Origin: Neelides folsomi
Lineage: Eukaryota > Arthropoda > Collembola > Neelipleona > Neelidae
DNA length: 64,000 nucleotides
Assembly: GCA_034687125.1 (NCBI GenBank)
Contig: JAQGBZ010000235.1
Location: 1-64,000, forward strand
Direction of reading: 5' to 3'
Under the pieces are notes generated by a model that was given only the letters and a program-made list of their open reading frames with translations, did no database searches and had not been told where the DNA came from. This document shows positions 45,701 through 56,872 of the stretch, piece after piece (positions within the stretch are counted from its first letter, which is position 1; each line of letters starts with the position of its first letter). Made by a program: the position numbers and the translations under genes.

Positions 45701-46806
45701 AAAAAGCAAAAAACAAAGACATGCAAAATATGCAACTAACTTAACCTAACCTAAACATATTAAATATTAAAGCAATTAACATAAAAATTAACTCACACTT
45801 TCCCCGGTCCACCTATTTTTTCCCCTTTTGTGATCACACCATCAAATACAACTTCACGGCAAAAAGACGCCCTATCAACAGCTGTAGCAAGGCTCATTTC
45901 CGTCTGCTTTGCAATGACTTCTAGAGAAATTTTTGACGACCACTGCTCCACAAACACAAAAATTTGCCAAATTTGCAACTTGGAATTTGTAAAGAATGTC
46001 CCCTCTCTCAAACTTCTCCTTAAAGCAAAAGCAATTTTTAAAATAATAAAATTACCTAAATAAAATGTCTTACCCGTATCCACACCTCTTTTTCTTTTCT
46101 CGATAGACATTACACGTATTCCCGTTACACGTAAATTTAAATTTATCTATCTACAAACTATCCGCCCTTAAATACAAATGCCCCTGACAATTTGGGCATG
46201 GAATATCGCCCGATTTTGGAACTAAACCAAAAAACTGCTTTTTCTACAATTATTTCTTTAAAGTGCCACTCTAGTATCTTTTTTAAATTAATTGTATTTT
46301 CCATTTTGAACCGAATGAAATTTAACGGAATGTGAAAGTATAAAGTTGGAAAAGAAGAAATCCCAATGAAATTTATAGATTTGAATGTGTGGAAATAGGG
46401 AAAACAATTATAACTTTAATTGTCTCTAACTTTTTTGTCTTAAGAGTCCGACGCAAAATAACTTCAAATTCGTAATCAGGTCATCAAACTTGACCAAAAA
46501 ATACTTAACTAGTTTTGAAATCAGTATACTTGAATTATACCATTTTAGTTTATGCCACTATAATTAAACTAATATATGTATAAGTAAAATTTATACATTT
46601 AAAAAAATTAAATTGAATTACTTTCCGATAAGTGAGCAACGATGATCTTCTGAGTTAACGGCAGCTTTTGAAAAATTTCTCAAAATTTGTGAAGATTTTA
46701 GCAAAAGTTCGTCTGGATCTTCAATAAAATTCTCTTCATGGCTAACTGAAATGGACAAAATGAACAAAAAGAGGAAAGCCAACGTGGCATTCAAAGTCTC
46801 GCACAT
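42736..46806 (-). CDS. Ggt: Gamma-glutamyltransferase
   Basis: Eight coding exons: 46806-46622, 45165-45116, 44989-44428, 44323-44204, 43844-43745, 43630-43440, 43352-43112 and 43005-42736. They give 572 aa, the usual family length, with consistent phases. An N-terminal hydrophobic stretch (ATLAFLFLFILSISVS) is a signal peptide or anchor. Family marks are GSAVDAAVA, CPQSSGIGGGLFMTVYNRG, NARETAPSRANPEYY, the catalytic Thr in NDAGTAHISI, SLTTTINL, GIIFNDEIGDFS and LTGASGGVKIVP. The enzyme is a self-cleaving proenzyme at the cell surface or secreted; it transfers or hydrolyses the gamma-glutamyl group of glutathione. Intron 2 begins with GC rather than GT. Intron 1 carries a Merlin transposon. 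Confidence 0.95.
43411..43432. repeat. (TA)n microsatellite beside a GGT splice donor
   Basis: Eleven AT dinucleotides in a row lie a few bases inside intron 6, next to the GTATAT donor of exon 6. Length variation could affect splicing, but nothing here shows that it does. Confidence 0.9.
45220..46541 (-). mobile_element. Merlin-type DNA transposon in intron 1 of GGT
   Basis: The left end (GGAATAATTCAAGTATACTG, about 135 bp) and the reverse complement of the right end (GGTATAATTCAAGTATACTG) match over about 130 bp, including TGATTACGAATTTGAAGTTA and AAAAAAGTTAGAGACAATTA. The 1322-bp element encodes, on the minus strand, a broken transposase of the IS1016/IS1595-like type that defines Merlin. 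No clear target duplication was seen. It lies in the same orientation as GGT. Confidence 0.85.
45350..46110 (-). pseudogene. Decayed Merlin transposase (DDE, IS1595-like)
   Basis: The first segment (46110-45793) covers the N-terminal domain to EKIGGPGKV. After a gap of about 90 bp with splice-like ends the frame resumes with SKFGKRKFHRGHHVEE and AWDFGGIERGLRK. A third segment has EIVNDRSTLL, then EDPEYQLFQVNHSL and DIVTGVHTNA. The last catalytic block (IESTWRHAKST) is in another frame. The VEIDE block with the first catalytic Asp is missing between GGPGKV and SKFG, and the usual SDCW block is not seen, so the protein is inactive. Confidence 0.85.
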
Positions 46807-47761
46807 TTTAACCTACTTATTTATATTTTAGAATTTAATTAAAACTGTAATTATCAGTTAATTAAAATTCTCATGAATAATTCAATTGTTAAATATTTAA
46901 TAATAAATTATTTAATGTTTCAATTAAAAAATCAAACTAAAGTGTAATACTTAAATATTAGAGAAATCAACTAGTCACAATGGAATTGCTTGGTTCAATG
47001 GTACAAACAAACCATTTAAAAATGGAGTTTCGTTTATTTTATTTGACATTTATTCAACACTATTTGTGCGTTAAGAAAGAAAACCGCAGTTAAATATAAA
47101 TTCAAAACTGTCAATTGTTCGATCCATATCCATTTAACTGGAAAAGATAAATCATGTTTAGTCTGGACAAACAATTAAATCGACCAAGGTTTTCTCTTTC
47201 ACAATTCATCCCATGGCCATGTAAAAAAGACTATTTATTTAAAATATTTCTTTATTGTAATAATATCTATATTATTAATCCAAAGTTAATAATGGGATTA
47301 GATTAAGATTATGTTTTTAAAAATTTATCAAACGGAGTTAAATTAATTAAATATGATTCTAATAATTAAGTAATTGAACGAAATAAATAATTCTTAAAAA
47401 ATGAAATAATTATATAATCTTTCATACATACTTTCATCAACAACAATAATTCATTCAATAATAACTAACTGTTATAATTAAAATTCAATTATCATTAAAA
47501 TATTAACATTTAATGTTATTATTTAAATGGCGAAATAATTAAAATGTTATCAAAGTTAAAATAAAATGTTCGGAAATAACAAAAGTCTCATTCTCCCCAC
47601 CGCAAAGCAAAATTCATATGATCCGGTTTTGTATGATCATGCGACGCCATCTGGGCCAAATTCCCTCCATCATTCCCACATGTAAGCGAGACATTGCGGC
47701 TTTGAGAGTTCTCCTCCGATTTCAATCATTTTAACTTAATTTGGTCAACAATTAGCCCAAA
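46807..47761. promoter_or_regulatory. Divergent promoter interval between GGT and RpS24
   Basis: About 950 bp separates the two start codons. Most is AT-rich. The last 190 bp before the RpS24 ATG (from about 47575) is richer in C and T, with TCTCCCCACC and TTCTCCTCCG tracts that could be a pyrimidine-rich (TOP-like) transcription start for the ribosomal protein gene. The exact start is not fixed by sequence alone. Confidence 0.45.
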
Positions 47762-49139
47762 ATGGTAAGTCAATTAACCTTTAAACTATTCAGTATTTAA
47801 TTGTGGTCAAATTGGTGTAACCCGGGTCAAAGGGAATAATCGGGGAGACTTAATTTTAATTATTTTGTAATGCAGTCAGAGGGGACGGCTACGATTCGAA
47901 CTCGTAAGTTCATGACGAACCGTCTGTTGTCGAGGAAGCAGATGGTCGTCGACGTCCTCCATCCTGGACGAGCTTCCCTGCCCAAAACGGAAATTAGGGA
48001 AAAATTGTCAAAACTCTACAAAACCACCAACGATGTCGTGTTTTGCTTCGGATTCAAAACGGCCTTTGGTGGCGGACGATCTTCGGGATTTGCCCTCATC
48101 TACGACACTTTAGATTTGGCTAAGAAGTTCGAGCCTAAATATCGACTCCAAAGGGTAAATAAATTACAATTAAATTAAATAAAACTTCATAATTTATTAA
48201 TAATAGATTTATGATGATTTGGATAGATTTACGAAAACTATGTTAATATTATATAAAATCATCTTATAACCAAATTATAATAACTATTGAGCTAGTTGTC
48301 TTTAATGAATCTTAATTGTGTTTAATGAATGTTATTAAATATGTTTAATTTATGATTTATTTTATGGTTTATTTTAGCACGGGTTGTACGAGCGCGGAAA
48401 GACGACTCGTAAGCAGAGGAAGGAAAGAAAGAACAGAGTGAAGAAAGTGAGAGGAACCAAGAAGGCAAAGGTCGGAGCTGCTGCAGCGAAGAAGGTAAAT
48501 TTAATTATTTAAATTTAATTATTCTAATCAAATTAAGTTTATACATCAATTAAATCCAAATGTGTTATTCATAATGGAAACATTAAATATTTAAATGTGT
48601 AAAGGCGAGGAAATAAAAGTTGGTGGATTCCTTCCAAATCGCGAATCTCGAGGTTACTTTTTAACAAATGTATTGCGTGCGAGCTTTGTGCACTCTTTAC
48701 AGTTTTAATTATAATTCCAATTTTAATCATTCTCTTTTTCTGCACAATTATTTAGTCAAATTAACTAACTTTGTTGGATTAACATTGTTTTAAGTGCCCC
48801 AAACTAACTTGCCGATTGAGCTTGTTTAACACTCCAATTTAGATAACATTGTTTTTGATGTTATTTTAATTTCCTGAGTTTCGTTTTAATTAACAAACCA
48901 AGTGTTCAAGAATGCCTTTTTGTATAATTATGAAAACAATTATGATTTTAATTAATGATTTTATAATGATTTCATTTGTATAGCTAGGAATATTTTATAA
49001 TTTGAGTTTGATTTGATTTGTATCATTAGTTGAGATTTTGAGTTTAATTTGGTTTTGACTTTGATTTGCGAATATTTCAATATTTGTGGAATTGTGAATG
49101 AGCGATTTAATTAATTGTTTTTAATTTTCTTTTCAGTAA
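47762..49139 (+). CDS. RpS24: 40S ribosomal protein S24
   Basis: Coding exons are 47762-47764 (ATG alone), 47876-48154, 48378-48494 and 49137-49139 (the stop codon alone), giving 133 aa, the normal length. The protein matches eS24: [78 protein letters not shown] and the Lys/Arg-rich tail ending AAAAKK. It is a component of the small ribosomal subunit needed for pre-rRNA processing. The exon that is only an ATG followed by GTAAGT is a known feature of ribosomal protein genes. GC content is higher than in the flanks. Confidence 0.98.
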
Positions 49140-49359
49140 ACTCGCGGACGGCAATTCCTTCAATAACCCAAATGGTCTTCTGACTCTTCTAAAAGAAATG
49201 AACCTTTTGATTAAAAAATGTTAAGAATTTAATTTTTACATCTCTCTTTATTTCAACATTAATATTCATAATACTTTTTAATCTCATTTAAAATTTTAAT
49301 TTACAAACTGCTCAGCAGTTTTAATTTCTAATTAATAATAAATAAGTAGCTTTATTTTA

Positions 49360-49500
49360 ATAGAAATATTTTCATTTAACATTGATAAAGATTTGAGTAT
49401 AATTTCATTTAACTATTCAACTATTAAATTTTTAAATTCATTTAACAATTCAACTTTATTTAAATTCATTTAACTATTCAACAATTTAACTTCAGTTAAC
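49360..49500. repeat. Tandem repeat of an ATTCATTTAACTATTCAAC-like unit
   Basis: Four to five imperfect copies of a roughly 20-bp unit lie between RpS24 and the TRPV gene, which converge here. The rest of the 430-bp spacer is plain AT-rich DNA. Confidence 0.7.
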
Positions 49501-49569
49501 TAAACAAGATTTAATTTAATTTAACGCTAACTTTAATATTCAATTTAATAATTTTAATGTCATTTAAAT

Positions 49570-52500
49570 TCAAACGTCATCTTCATCTCTGTCCCAAGCT
49601 ACCAATTTGTTCATCCCAGTTATTTCCTGCGTGCTCCAACGGTCATTCCCGGTCAAAGGTCGTCTTTTCTCTTCTTCACTTCCGCTCTTCTTCGATGGTT
49701 CGATTTTGTTCCCTCCGCTCGCTCCAGCCGTCGACGAAATTTTTGCCGATTTTGCCCGTTCCGTCTTCTTTTTCTCTTCCTCGTCCCGGCTTTTGGTTTT
49801 GGAGGATTTTGGTCTTTCCTTTTTCTCTTCGAATGCGATCGTAATCTTCGGCGGTTTTTCACCTTCTTGGCCAACTCCAACTTCGTCGTCCACATAAGCC
49901 AAATTGACTGATCCTTCTTTAGTCAAAGATAATTGAGGTTTAGATGTTGGTTTAGATGAAGTTAATTGTGAAGTTAATTGTGATTTTGATGAAGAATCTG
50001 CTAATTGGGATTTGTCTAATGTGGATTTAGATTCAGAATCTAATGAAGGTTTCAATGTTGGTGTTAAATTTAAATTTGGTGGAGATTTGCTAATTGTAGC
50101 CAAATCTGCAAAGCCGCCAACTTCAACTCCTCCACCGATAGATTTTCTTCTTCCGGTTGTTCGACGTTCTTCTTCATCACTTTTGTAAAGTTCTGACTCG
50201 CTCTCGTCGCTGTCGAGATTCACTCGAATTAAATCTTTCTTGTCGGAGAAAATTATAATTTTGGGAGTGTCGCCGAGCTTAACGTTGTTCCTCCGTTTGA
50301 CTTTTATTGGTTCAATGGGGACAGCCAAAAGATTTGAGTTAAATGGAGGGACGGAGACGGAAAGACAAACGCCGTCGTTCAACGTAGAATAATCTGGGGG
50401 TTGATCTAGAGCTGGCAAATGACCATTCAGATTTTTAACATCGCCGAATGACAATTGGTCGAGGGCGGAAGTGATGTCGGTCGAAATTCCTTCAATTAGC
50501 GACTGTGATCGAGGACTAGAAAAAAGCAATTTTTAATTTTATTAATTCATCAAATTAATACTTTGATATAGAATATAATAATATTTAGATAGAAATTCAA
50601 TAATATCGATTAAACCATAAATTAAAATTAATAAGTTTATTAATTTATATAAATTGTATTTGAATGTAATTACGTTTGAACGATTGGAGTTGAAACAGAA
50701 TTTCTGTGTCCCCACATGATAATTCTCAATTCTTCTCCCGTCATTCCACGCTTTTTCAGTGCTGTGATCGTCACTTTACCAACTCTCTGTTTAAAATAAT
50801 TATTAAGTTAATTATTAATTTAAGTTCTTTCAATTGGCCTTAAATTGTCATTTTTAATATCAGAATTAGTTAATTGTAAATTAAGTTTATTTAAATAATT
50901 AAGTTAAATTGAGTAATTAAGTTAAATTAAGTAGTTAAGTTAGATTAAGTTAATTTCACCAAAATTATAATTTTAAGTAAATTAAAGTTAATTTTTGTAA
51001 AATTTAAGTTCTTGACCTTCCAATTTGACAAAGCTCCCTTCCGTTGGTTCGCTCTTGTCTTGCTCATTGATTTAATAACCATCACTCCGCGTATTTCATT
51101 TGTAGGGTCAGTTCCACCAAGTTTGATGCTATACTCGTTAATGTAATGTTTGGCATCTTCCTGACTCACGGCGCGTTCCAATGCAACCACAATCTTCGCC
51201 CACTAAAACAATAAAAACCAAATAAACAATTAAAATTCAAAATTGACTATTGATATTAAGCTTGAGAGCATTTAATATAAATAGGAATAACTAAATTACT
51301 AAAGTTTACCTGTTTGACCCATTCTTTCTCACTCCGCTCGATGACCTCCGAATAAGTGTTTCCCATCATGGCAATCAACATGTTTAGCAAAAGGATCGGA
51401 ACCAAAATCATGAAAGTGATGAAAACTATTTTGGCCATGATGGGATATGCCGTTAAGGACAAGTCATTGTACTGAAAACAATATCAAATATTAACTTCGT
51501 TAATTTTGTTAAGTGTTAATGTTAAATGTTAAAAGTTAATGTTAAATGTTAAGTCTTAATGTTAAAGTGTTAATATATGTTAATATTATGTGTTAGTGTT
51601 AATATAAATTTTATATATTTAAAATTTTAATATTTAGTATTTTATTCACGCTATATGATCCAAGTGTCATTTGATAAAGAGCCATCCAAGTTTGGGGATA
51701 TCCATGGAACAACGTGTTTTGGACATCCGGATGACTTTTGTATAAGTAAAAGAACGATTGGGAAAATCCCAATAAGAAAATTGTATAAATAATTCCAAAG
51801 GTTAGCATGTCACCAGTGATCATACTGTAAACCATTGTCACAAATGGACCTGTTAACTTGATAGCACTGTAACGAAACAATTAATCATTTTGCAATTTAA
51901 AGATTTTTAATTGTTATTAAATTAATTTATATAAGATTTTTAATTGGATAGTTTTAATTAAATTAGATTTTTAATTGAGTAATTGTAATTAAGTTAGTAA
52001 TAATATTTGTAATTAGGCTTTAGTTAAATACCCGGCAAAGAACATCATGAAGAACCAAGAACAAACCATCGCAAAACTCAATAAACTTTCTTCTAATCGA
52101 ACATCTCCGCTCATCCTCACAGGAACGCAGAGCAAAATGAGGAAATTCCCAATGAGAAAAACCAACTTGGGTGGAGATTGGGGCTAAAAATCCATTTAGA
52201 AATAGTTAATAAAATTATTATATTTCAATTATTACAATTAATTTTTACAGGTTTTGGATTTTATTTCACCAATTGCTTCAAGTAAGTGACAATTCCTTGA
52301 TTTTTGATTTCTTCTCCTTGTTGAACAAAAATATAAAGAAGACAGCAGAGAATCGTCCCAAGTTCAAAACCCAACCTGATGACATCGGCCGGTCGGGAAT
52401 AATCCACCAGGCTTTGATTCCGATCCGAAGGGCGCAAATACACGGCCAAACTCATCGTGAGCAAATGGAGAAACGCGATTGAAATTCTCTTAAGGAATTG

Positions 52501-54783
52501 ATTCTGTGCAAATGTTTTCCATTTCTCTTCCAATAGACGTTGGATGATTCCTCCTTCGAGCATGTTTAAATGATCTTCTTTACTCCCGGCCAAAATCATA
52601 AAAAGGGCTGAATTCCAATCTGGAAATTAAAATCAATTAAGTAAATTAAATCTAAAGTTAACTATAAAGTTAATTATAATAAATTAATTAGTTTTGATCA
52701 ATTGAGTTTAATTAATTTGATTATGATCTTACTTGTTCGCCCATCAGGCATAATCGTATCAAGAGCGTTTAAAGGATATCCAGAACACGTGATATTTGAA
52801 TATCTCCAAAATTCCCTCGCGCTCAATTCCAACATTTCCCTAAACACGCTCGCACGACCCAAAATACAAGCTAAGGTCAACGGGGTCAATCCTTGGTTAT
52901 TTTCAATAGAACTGCTTGCAACAACGTGAGGATGTCTTAAAGCATAGCCATACATTCCCTACAATTTCAATATTAAAAATTTACATTTTTTATATAATTT
53001 AAATACAAATAATATTAAATATAATTATAACAATAATTTATAAATTATTGTTACAATTATATTTAATACGTTATCCTTATAAATTTTCATAAGGTTTTGT
53101 GGGTCATGATGGGGTCTAATTTTTATAAGACTTTTATTAATTTAATGTTTTAATTGAAATAAAAAGAATGGAATTTTCACCAATTGATCTGTGACAACGA
53201 CCATGTGTAAAACCATATTCCCAAAAGAGTCTTGTTTGTCCGGATCTGCTCCTTTGTCTAAAAGGAGATTGTAAACGCTTTCATTGTTTACACAAGCAGC
53301 CCAAGCTAAAGGATATTCACCCAAATAGGCCAATCCTTCATAATCCGTTTCTTTGGCTGGATGGACGCGCTGTTGGTCGCGTGGTAAGAAAAAACTTCCT
53401 ACGTTTACAATTTAAAAAACATTTCTCTTTTAAACTTTGGTTAAGTTTAGTTGTGATAGTTAAGTTGGTTAATTACATTAATTTGGTTAAGATTATTTAA
53501 GTTGGGTTGGATTATTAAGTTAGTTTAGTTAGGGTTATTTAAGTTAATTTAGAGTTATTTAAATATTCTGAATTTTACCCGTTGCTCTTTGCTCAATATG
53601 AGCTCCTGACTCAATCAAAAGATGAACCATGTCATTGTTCAAATACGCAATGGCCAAATGCAAAGCAGAAGCACCTGAAAATTAAACTTTAATTATATTA
53701 TTTAAATGGTTTGATACTAAAATTACAGTTAGTGTAATTAACAGTTAAATGTTTAATTTCCTTTTTCAAAGAAACATTATAAATAAAGAAAAATGAACCA
53801 AGATATTCTTCGCCCTCGACAACGTCCACAGCGAGTTTTGGATAATATTTCAATAGAATCCGAGCAAGTCGCGAATGCAATTTTGTATTGCAGATAATGA
53901 GGAGATGAAGAAGAGATTCGCCCAAACTCCCACGATATTGCATTTGCCAACTTGCTTCATGATCTTTCCATTTAGCAAGTGGATCATTCGGACCGCTGGC
54001 CAATACAGGAATAACTACCTGGATTAATTATAACTATAAGTATTTAAATGGTGCCATTTAATTAAGTTTTGATTAAACAGTTTAATTTTAATTAAATAAA
54101 TAAATTGATACTCAAGTTTTGAAAAAGATTTGACTTTGTGCCAAAAGGCGCAATATTTAGTAAAGTTAAAAATGCACGCATACATCGCAACTACCAACTT
54201 ACTAAATCCTGCGTTTTTTGGCCAAAAGTCAAATTTTTAAATTTGAGTTAATAATTTAATTATAATTAATTGAATAAATATTTTAATTATGGCTCAATTT
54301 AATAAACTTGATTAAAATGTAAAGTTTACATGTTTTTGATTTCTAAATTTCCATCTTAAATATTCTGTTCTTGAAATGATTTGCCCTTTCCCTTCTTTAT
54401 ACATAAACATTCCGAATTGATCTCGAATCAATTTGTCAACTTCCACCGCTCCGCCAGTGTTGAAGGCGTCGATCAATTCGCCACCCTTTTTGTAATTAGC
54501 CAATTTGTAAAGAAGACAATCGTCGTCACCTGAGGCCTTTTTTAAACAAAATTCGACAATTGTAATTATATTTTAATTATCGTTTATAAATTTCAGTATT
54601 AATTATTATTTTAATTATCTTTTCGACTATATTTAACAATATTTAATTATTTTTTATTTGAAAATATTTAATTATTTTTCATTGAAGGTAAATAGTAAGT
54701 TTGTAAAATCTTACTTGAGAAACAACTCGGTCAAGAACCGCCCCAGGATTTAACTGCTCTGTTCCTCCCATACAATTACCCAT
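49570..54783 (-). CDS. nan: TRPV cation channel, Nanchung-like
   Basis: Thirteen coding exons (54783-54715, 54536-54330, 54018-53799, 53674-53579, 53398-53181, 52958-52733, 52619-52270, 52183-52032, 51866-51650, 51471-51310, 51202-51017, 50786-50674, 50515-49570) give 1053 aa with consistent phases. The N-terminus is MGNCMGG. Ankyrin repeats include [13 protein letters not shown] and [10 protein letters not shown]. Six membrane helices follow, with the pore near [14 protein letters not shown] and S6 [20 protein letters not shown]. The TRP-box region ([12 protein letters not shown]) and [17 protein letters not shown] resemble Drosophila Nanchung more than Inactive. Nanchung and Inactive form the chordotonal mechanosensory channel. 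The C-terminal tail of over 300 residues is long, acidic and Ser/Lys-rich. Confidence 0.85.
51495..51605. repeat. GTTAATGTTAAAT tandem repeat in a TRPV intron
   Basis: About eight variants of GTTAATGTTAAA follow one another in the intron between the pore-loop exon and the S6 exon of the TRPV gene. Confidence 0.8.
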
Positions 54784-55283
54784 TTTGATTTTAACCCCTT
54801 TTCAATGAGAATAGTTAACTAAAGGCTTTCTTAATATAATTAAAATTATAAGGAGATAATAAAGTTAAATTAGTTGTTAATCTTGTTAAAGATGGTCAAC
54901 TACGTAGTATTGCTATTTCACACCCAAAAGGGAGAATGCGAAGAATTTTGCATAAATGGGATCGATTTTGTTTAAGTAGAGTAATGGGAATTGGGATAGT
55001 TGGACGAAAATGGATTTTATCGACTAAACTTCATTTCTCATCATCACATTTGATTCGTGTCAAAATACAATCATATTCAATTATGCAATCACTATAAATT
55101 ACTTCCATGTTTAAGTCATTCTTTATTAATTCATTAATTTTAAATGGAAAATTTTACTTAACTGTAATACATTTAATCATAAATAGTGATAACTATAAAT
55201 TTAAGCTACTTATAACAAAAATTTAAATATATGTAGCTAAACAGACGGAAGTTTTAAATGAATTATCAATGGACAAATTAGGT
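54784..55283. other. Spacer upstream of the TRPV gene
   Basis: About 500 bp between the TRPV start codon and the stop of the next minus-strand gene. A moderately GC-rich patch at 54890-55030 may contain the TRPV promoter. No other feature was seen. Confidence 0.4.
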
Positions 55284-55799
55284 TTATTTTACAAAAGTGC
55301 AACTGCAATTATTATCCCAATAGCAAAAAGTATGAAAATAATGATAAAAACTCCAAATGCAAATTCCCAAATGTTTTGTATAAAATGCTTTTGTATTGAC
55401 CAGATTGGGATGATTCGGATCGGGGCGTCCTTCATTCGTGTAGTTTTTTGCCGGAAGACGCCCGAAATCCTTACGGACAAAAGTTCCATGTCCACCGGGA
55501 ATCCGCTCCGCATCCTTTTAATTTAAAAATCCAATATTAATTAAGATTACGTTATAAATTCATTCTAATATTTTAATCAGTCTAAATATTTCAATGTTTA
55601 ATTTTTCAAATTGGTGTTAATTTTTAATTAAATGTAATTAAATGTATAAAATGATTAAATAATAAATATGTAAGATGTTTATTTAAATTACACTTGTTAA
55701 GAGTTGATCCTCCGAACCTCCGGAGAGCCTTTGAAGCGTTGAACATCCGTTTTTAATTTCCTGCTCTTCGGCTTCTTTTGGTTTATTCTCCCGTTGGTC
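55284..55799 (-). CDS. Short unknown gene, 5' end not found; last exon open in two frames
   Basis: Exons 55799-55692 and 55514-55284 join in phase 0. The first encodes DQRENKPKEAEEQEIKNG and ends DQLLTS. The second continues DAERIPGGHGTFVRKDFGRL and NEGRPDPNHPNLVNTKAF, then a Cys/His/Tyr-rich end. A second frame of the same exon (55513-55289) encodes a convincing membrane helix, EFAFGVFIIIFILFAIGIII. One of the frames may be chance, or a frameshift or sequencing error may separate the two halves of a single-pass membrane protein. The initiator exon lies upstream of 55801. No family is recognised. Confidence 0.5.
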
Positions 55800-56046
55800 C
55801 TTTCATGAGATTTGGATTAGTTGAGATTATTGTTTTTCTGCTAATTGGGGCTGGGAAGGAAATCAAATGCAAGAAGGCAAAGCACATTAAAATTAATCAA
55901 AGACATAATTAACTTTATCTTATCTTTTATATGTATTTGACATTGAGCATCTGGTAAAATTGGAAATGATTGAAATGAATTAGTAGGATTTAATTAGATG
56001 TTAATTTATATTATTAGTATATGTGAATATTATATTACACGTTTAA

Positions 56047-56108
56047 TGCCTGCGGGTTATAGGCGAGGGCGGGTTGTATGCGAGGGCGGCTTCCTTGCGA
56101 GGGATTAG
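56047..56108. repeat. Three GC-rich units with GCGAGGG
   Basis: GGTTATAGGCGAGGGC, GGGTTGTATGCGAGGGC and GGCTTCCTTGCGAGGGA follow one another at 16-17 bp spacing in otherwise AT-rich DNA. They could be a small regulatory array or a chance minisatellite. Confidence 0.7.
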
Positions 56109-56438
56109 GGTATAATGAAAATTATGAAAATTACAAAATGTTTTTCAAAGTAACAAATATTTATTTAATTGAATGCCAATTTTTGTCATTATACTTTCAT
56201 ATAATTATATAAAATCTTATATGAAATATATTAATATACAATTACATACTTTTATATAAAATAATTCATCAATGTGATTTCCAACTTCATTAATTAAGCT
56301 ATTGATCTTAGAAAGTTGAAGGATTATGTCATTATGATAAAATCATTTCTTGGGTGATTTAAAGAAGCATTTAAATGTTTTTGTTGAATTGGTATGAATG
56401 AATTTTATTATCATTGTTCAAATATTATATATGAGATA

Positions 56439-56520
56439 TACCAGGTGAGTCATAAGTTCTGTGAAGTTTTGGTATAGCTTTCTTTCCCAAAACTTCACAG
56501 AACTTATGGCTCGCCTGGTA
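56439..56520. mobile_element. Hairpin MITE with TACCAGGTGAG termini (copy 2)
   Basis: 34-bp arms (TACCAGGTGAGTCATAAGTT plus CTGTGAAGTTTTGG) are perfectly inverted except for one base, around a 14-bp loop. The outer bases (CAGG.G..CATAAGT) resemble those of the elements at 26044 and 60615, but the inner arm differs. Confidence 0.85.
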
Positions 56521-56872
56521 GACCATATAATTAATCTTGTGATCCTTAGGCAAAAAATATAAAAGATTTGTGAGCCCCCTGCGTCCTTTAATAAAAAAAG
56601 AAGTGTATATTTAGACGCAGAAAACAATAGTCACAAATTTAAATAAATTATATTTTTTATAATAAATATACAATTCCACACAGTACATTATTTATAATTT
56701 ATATTGTCAAATATGTAAATTACATATTTAAATGAATAAAATTACATAATTGTTAGTATAAAAGGAAATTAAACTCTTGTTCTTGATCAGACGTGCATAA
56801 ATATTTCAATTTCTTAGATAAAATTTATTTTAAGAAAAATCATTCTAATCAATTTTGTCAAAATAGTTAAAA

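Larger units (their letters stand above)
55804..56872. other. Spacer with a GC-rich minisatellite and a hairpin MITE
   Basis: AT-rich DNA between the short unknown gene and the secreted protein gene. It contains the three-copy GC-rich repeat at 56047-56108 and the hairpin element at 56439-56520. The end of the interval should contain the promoter of the secreted gene. Confidence 0.5.

Noticed and set aside
48200-48300. C/D-box snoRNA in an RpS24 intron
   Set aside because: An ATGATGA box is present near 48212, but no CTGA box or terminal stem follows at a suitable distance.
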